A DNA stretch of 14,011 nucleotides from Candidatus Portnoybacteria bacterium CG_4_9_14_3_um_filter_43_11. GTDB lineage: Bacteria; Patescibacteriota; Minisyncoccia; Portnoybacterales; UBA2143. How positions within the stretch are numbered: the first letter of the stretch is position 1; every line of letters starts with the position of its first letter. Positions 13,206-14,011 of this stretch are shown piece after piece. The notes beneath the pieces are model-generated. The model did no database searches. It was not told the DNA's origin and worked only from the letters and a program-made list of their open reading frames with translations. The position numbers and the translations under genes are program-made. The stretch spans positions 1 to 14,011 of the forward strand of contig PFWG01000051.1 in the NCBI GenBank assembly GCA_002791035.1, written 5' to 3'.

Positions 13206-14011
13206 TTATTTTAATAATCCTGGTTCATCTAAAATCCTTGCCAATGATTCAATTTCTCCAATTTGAGCAAAGGTTGGAATGCCTAAATAACAATTATCCT
13301 TTACTAATATAGCTGCCCCACCGGAATTGCCGTGCTCTACTTTTGCAGATGTTACATAATAATTACCGGCATTAACACTATACTCGTAGCTAGAAATTAT
13401 ACCCTCGGTAGCCGTAATATCCGTTTGTGACCCTATGCTAGGATATCCTAAAATTACTATTGATTCTCCTAAAGAAGGTTTACGCTTGCAATAAAATCCT
13501 TGTTGTAAGAGAAGATTAGCAATAAAATTATCGGATTCTCTAATAATTAAACGCGCACCATCAGATTCATCACCAGCGGCTTGCATATTAAAAACACCGC
13601 TTGTTGTATGATGGTAAACATAATATAACTTACTGTTCCCAAGAAATTTGACAGTACAATAATCCGGCGTAGCCAAACCTCCCGTGAGGGGTAATTGCTT
13701 TGAAATAACATGTTTATTAGTTTGGATGCCAACGCCATCAGAAAATCCGAATAGCGTTCCGGAGCCAGCTTCACTAAAAGCATATGTTTCGTCTTTATTG
13801 AAAAAATCGCATTTTATATAAGCTACTGATGGCTTCCATTTATCTATAACCGAAGAAATGTCCACAGATTGAGAGGGTTGAGAAGGGATATTTGACGATT
13901 GTTGATTCTTTTGATTTTCTGAATTTTTTGATGGAATTTCTTTAATAATCTGGGGTTTCTGATTTTTTAAATTTTCTATTTCTTCCTTAAGTTTTTCCAT
14001 TTCTTGTTTTT
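13206..14011 (-). CDS. Trypsin-like serine protease with N-terminal coiled coil (5' end beyond window)
   Basis: This is a chymotrypsin-fold protease of the DegP/trypsin-like superfamily. The candidate triad is H97 in TNKHVIS, D147 in ESDGARLII and S226 in HGNSGGAAI (numbered from the ATG at 14000). GSGTLFGF before the His and ILGYPSIGS before the Ser are typical of the fold. Residues 1-35 are Lys/Glu/Asn/Gln-rich and look like a coiled coil, followed by a Ser/Pro/Gln linker. The frame stays open upstream of the ATG to the window edge (KQE), so the true start, perhaps with a membrane anchor, is probably missing. No PDZ domain follows the protease domain, unlike DegP. Substrate and location are unknown; a periplasmic or surface role is a guess. 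It lies upstream of the 171-aa gene. Confidence 0.85.
   Translation of the reverse strand, partial: KQEMEKLKEEIENLKNQKPQIIKEIPSKNSENQKNQQSSNIPSQPSQSVDISSVIDKWKPSVAYIKCDFFNKDETYAFSEAGSGTLFGFSDGVGIQTNKHVISKQLPLTGGLATPDYCTVKFLGNSKLYYVYHHTTSGVFNMQAAGDESDGARLIIRESDNFIANLLLQQGFYCKRKPSLGESIVILGYPSIGSQTDITATEGIISSYEYSVNAGNYYVTSAKVEHGNSGGAAILVKDNCYLGIPTFAQIGEIESLARILDEPGLLK

Noticed and set aside
1..14011. TGA recoded to glycine, as in some CPR lineages
   Set aside because: rsmI, metG, leuS and the toxin gene end at TGA exactly where their families end, so TGA is a stop.
1..14011. CRISPR array
   Set aside because: No regularly spaced short repeats are present; the only repeats are the 75-bp tandem pair, the tsaC-end pair and the terminator arms.

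Overview
The window looks like a metagenomic contig from a Candidate Phyla Radiation (Patescibacteria, Parcubacteria-like) bacterium. This is inferred from compact tandem housekeeping genes, a short MetRS with no C-terminal tRNA-binding domain, A/T-rich codon use, weak or absent Shine-Dalgarno sequences, near-leaderless promoters and recurring terminators of the form AAAACACC...GGTGTTTT. TGA ends rsmI, metG, leuS and the toxin gene, so the standard bacterial code applies rather than the TGA=Gly code of some CPR lineages. Genes run into both ends, so both edges are incomplete.

Left part (1-6665), chromosomal core. A 5'-truncated rsmI, whose first 150 bases are an exact 75-bp tandem duplication (probably a contig-end assembly artefact), overlaps metG by ATGA. 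A terminator separates metG from a convergent SdpI/DUF1648-type membrane protein gene. A divergent promoter region then leads into tatD, leuS and tsaC, packed with gaps of 2 and 0 bases. These genes serve rRNA modification, aminoacylation, nucleic-acid turnover and tRNA t6A synthesis.

Middle part (6666-12380), an accessory copper and toxin-antitoxin block. A CsoR-type copper repressor sits behind a promoter with a CsoR-like operator. It is followed by an HMA/DsbD-like/cupredoxin fusion protein, a small SHOCT membrane protein and a full-length Cu+-exporting CopA ATPase. Together they form a plausible copper sensing, handling and export operon. Convergent to it is a PanAT-type toxin-antitoxin pair: an XRE-Panacea antitoxin overlapping a RelE-like toxin, driven by a near-consensus promoter.

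The block lies between two direct repeats of the last 18 codons, stop codon and first terminator bases of tsaC (6581-6643 and 12381-12443, exactly 5,800 bp apart). The copies differ at five positions in 63, all third-position transitions and all synonymous. This is the most interesting signal: it suggests a small island inserted at the 3' end of tsaC, carrying or displacing a tsaC end from a related strain. No integrase is visible inside it.

Right part (12436-14011). A terminator is followed by a GC-rich, hairpin-dense noncoding stretch that includes a 13-bp perfect stem with a G-rich mirror-repeat loop. Beyond it, in AT-rich DNA on the minus strand, lie an unrecognised 171-aa protein gene and, upstream of it, a trypsin-like serine protease gene cut off at the window edge.
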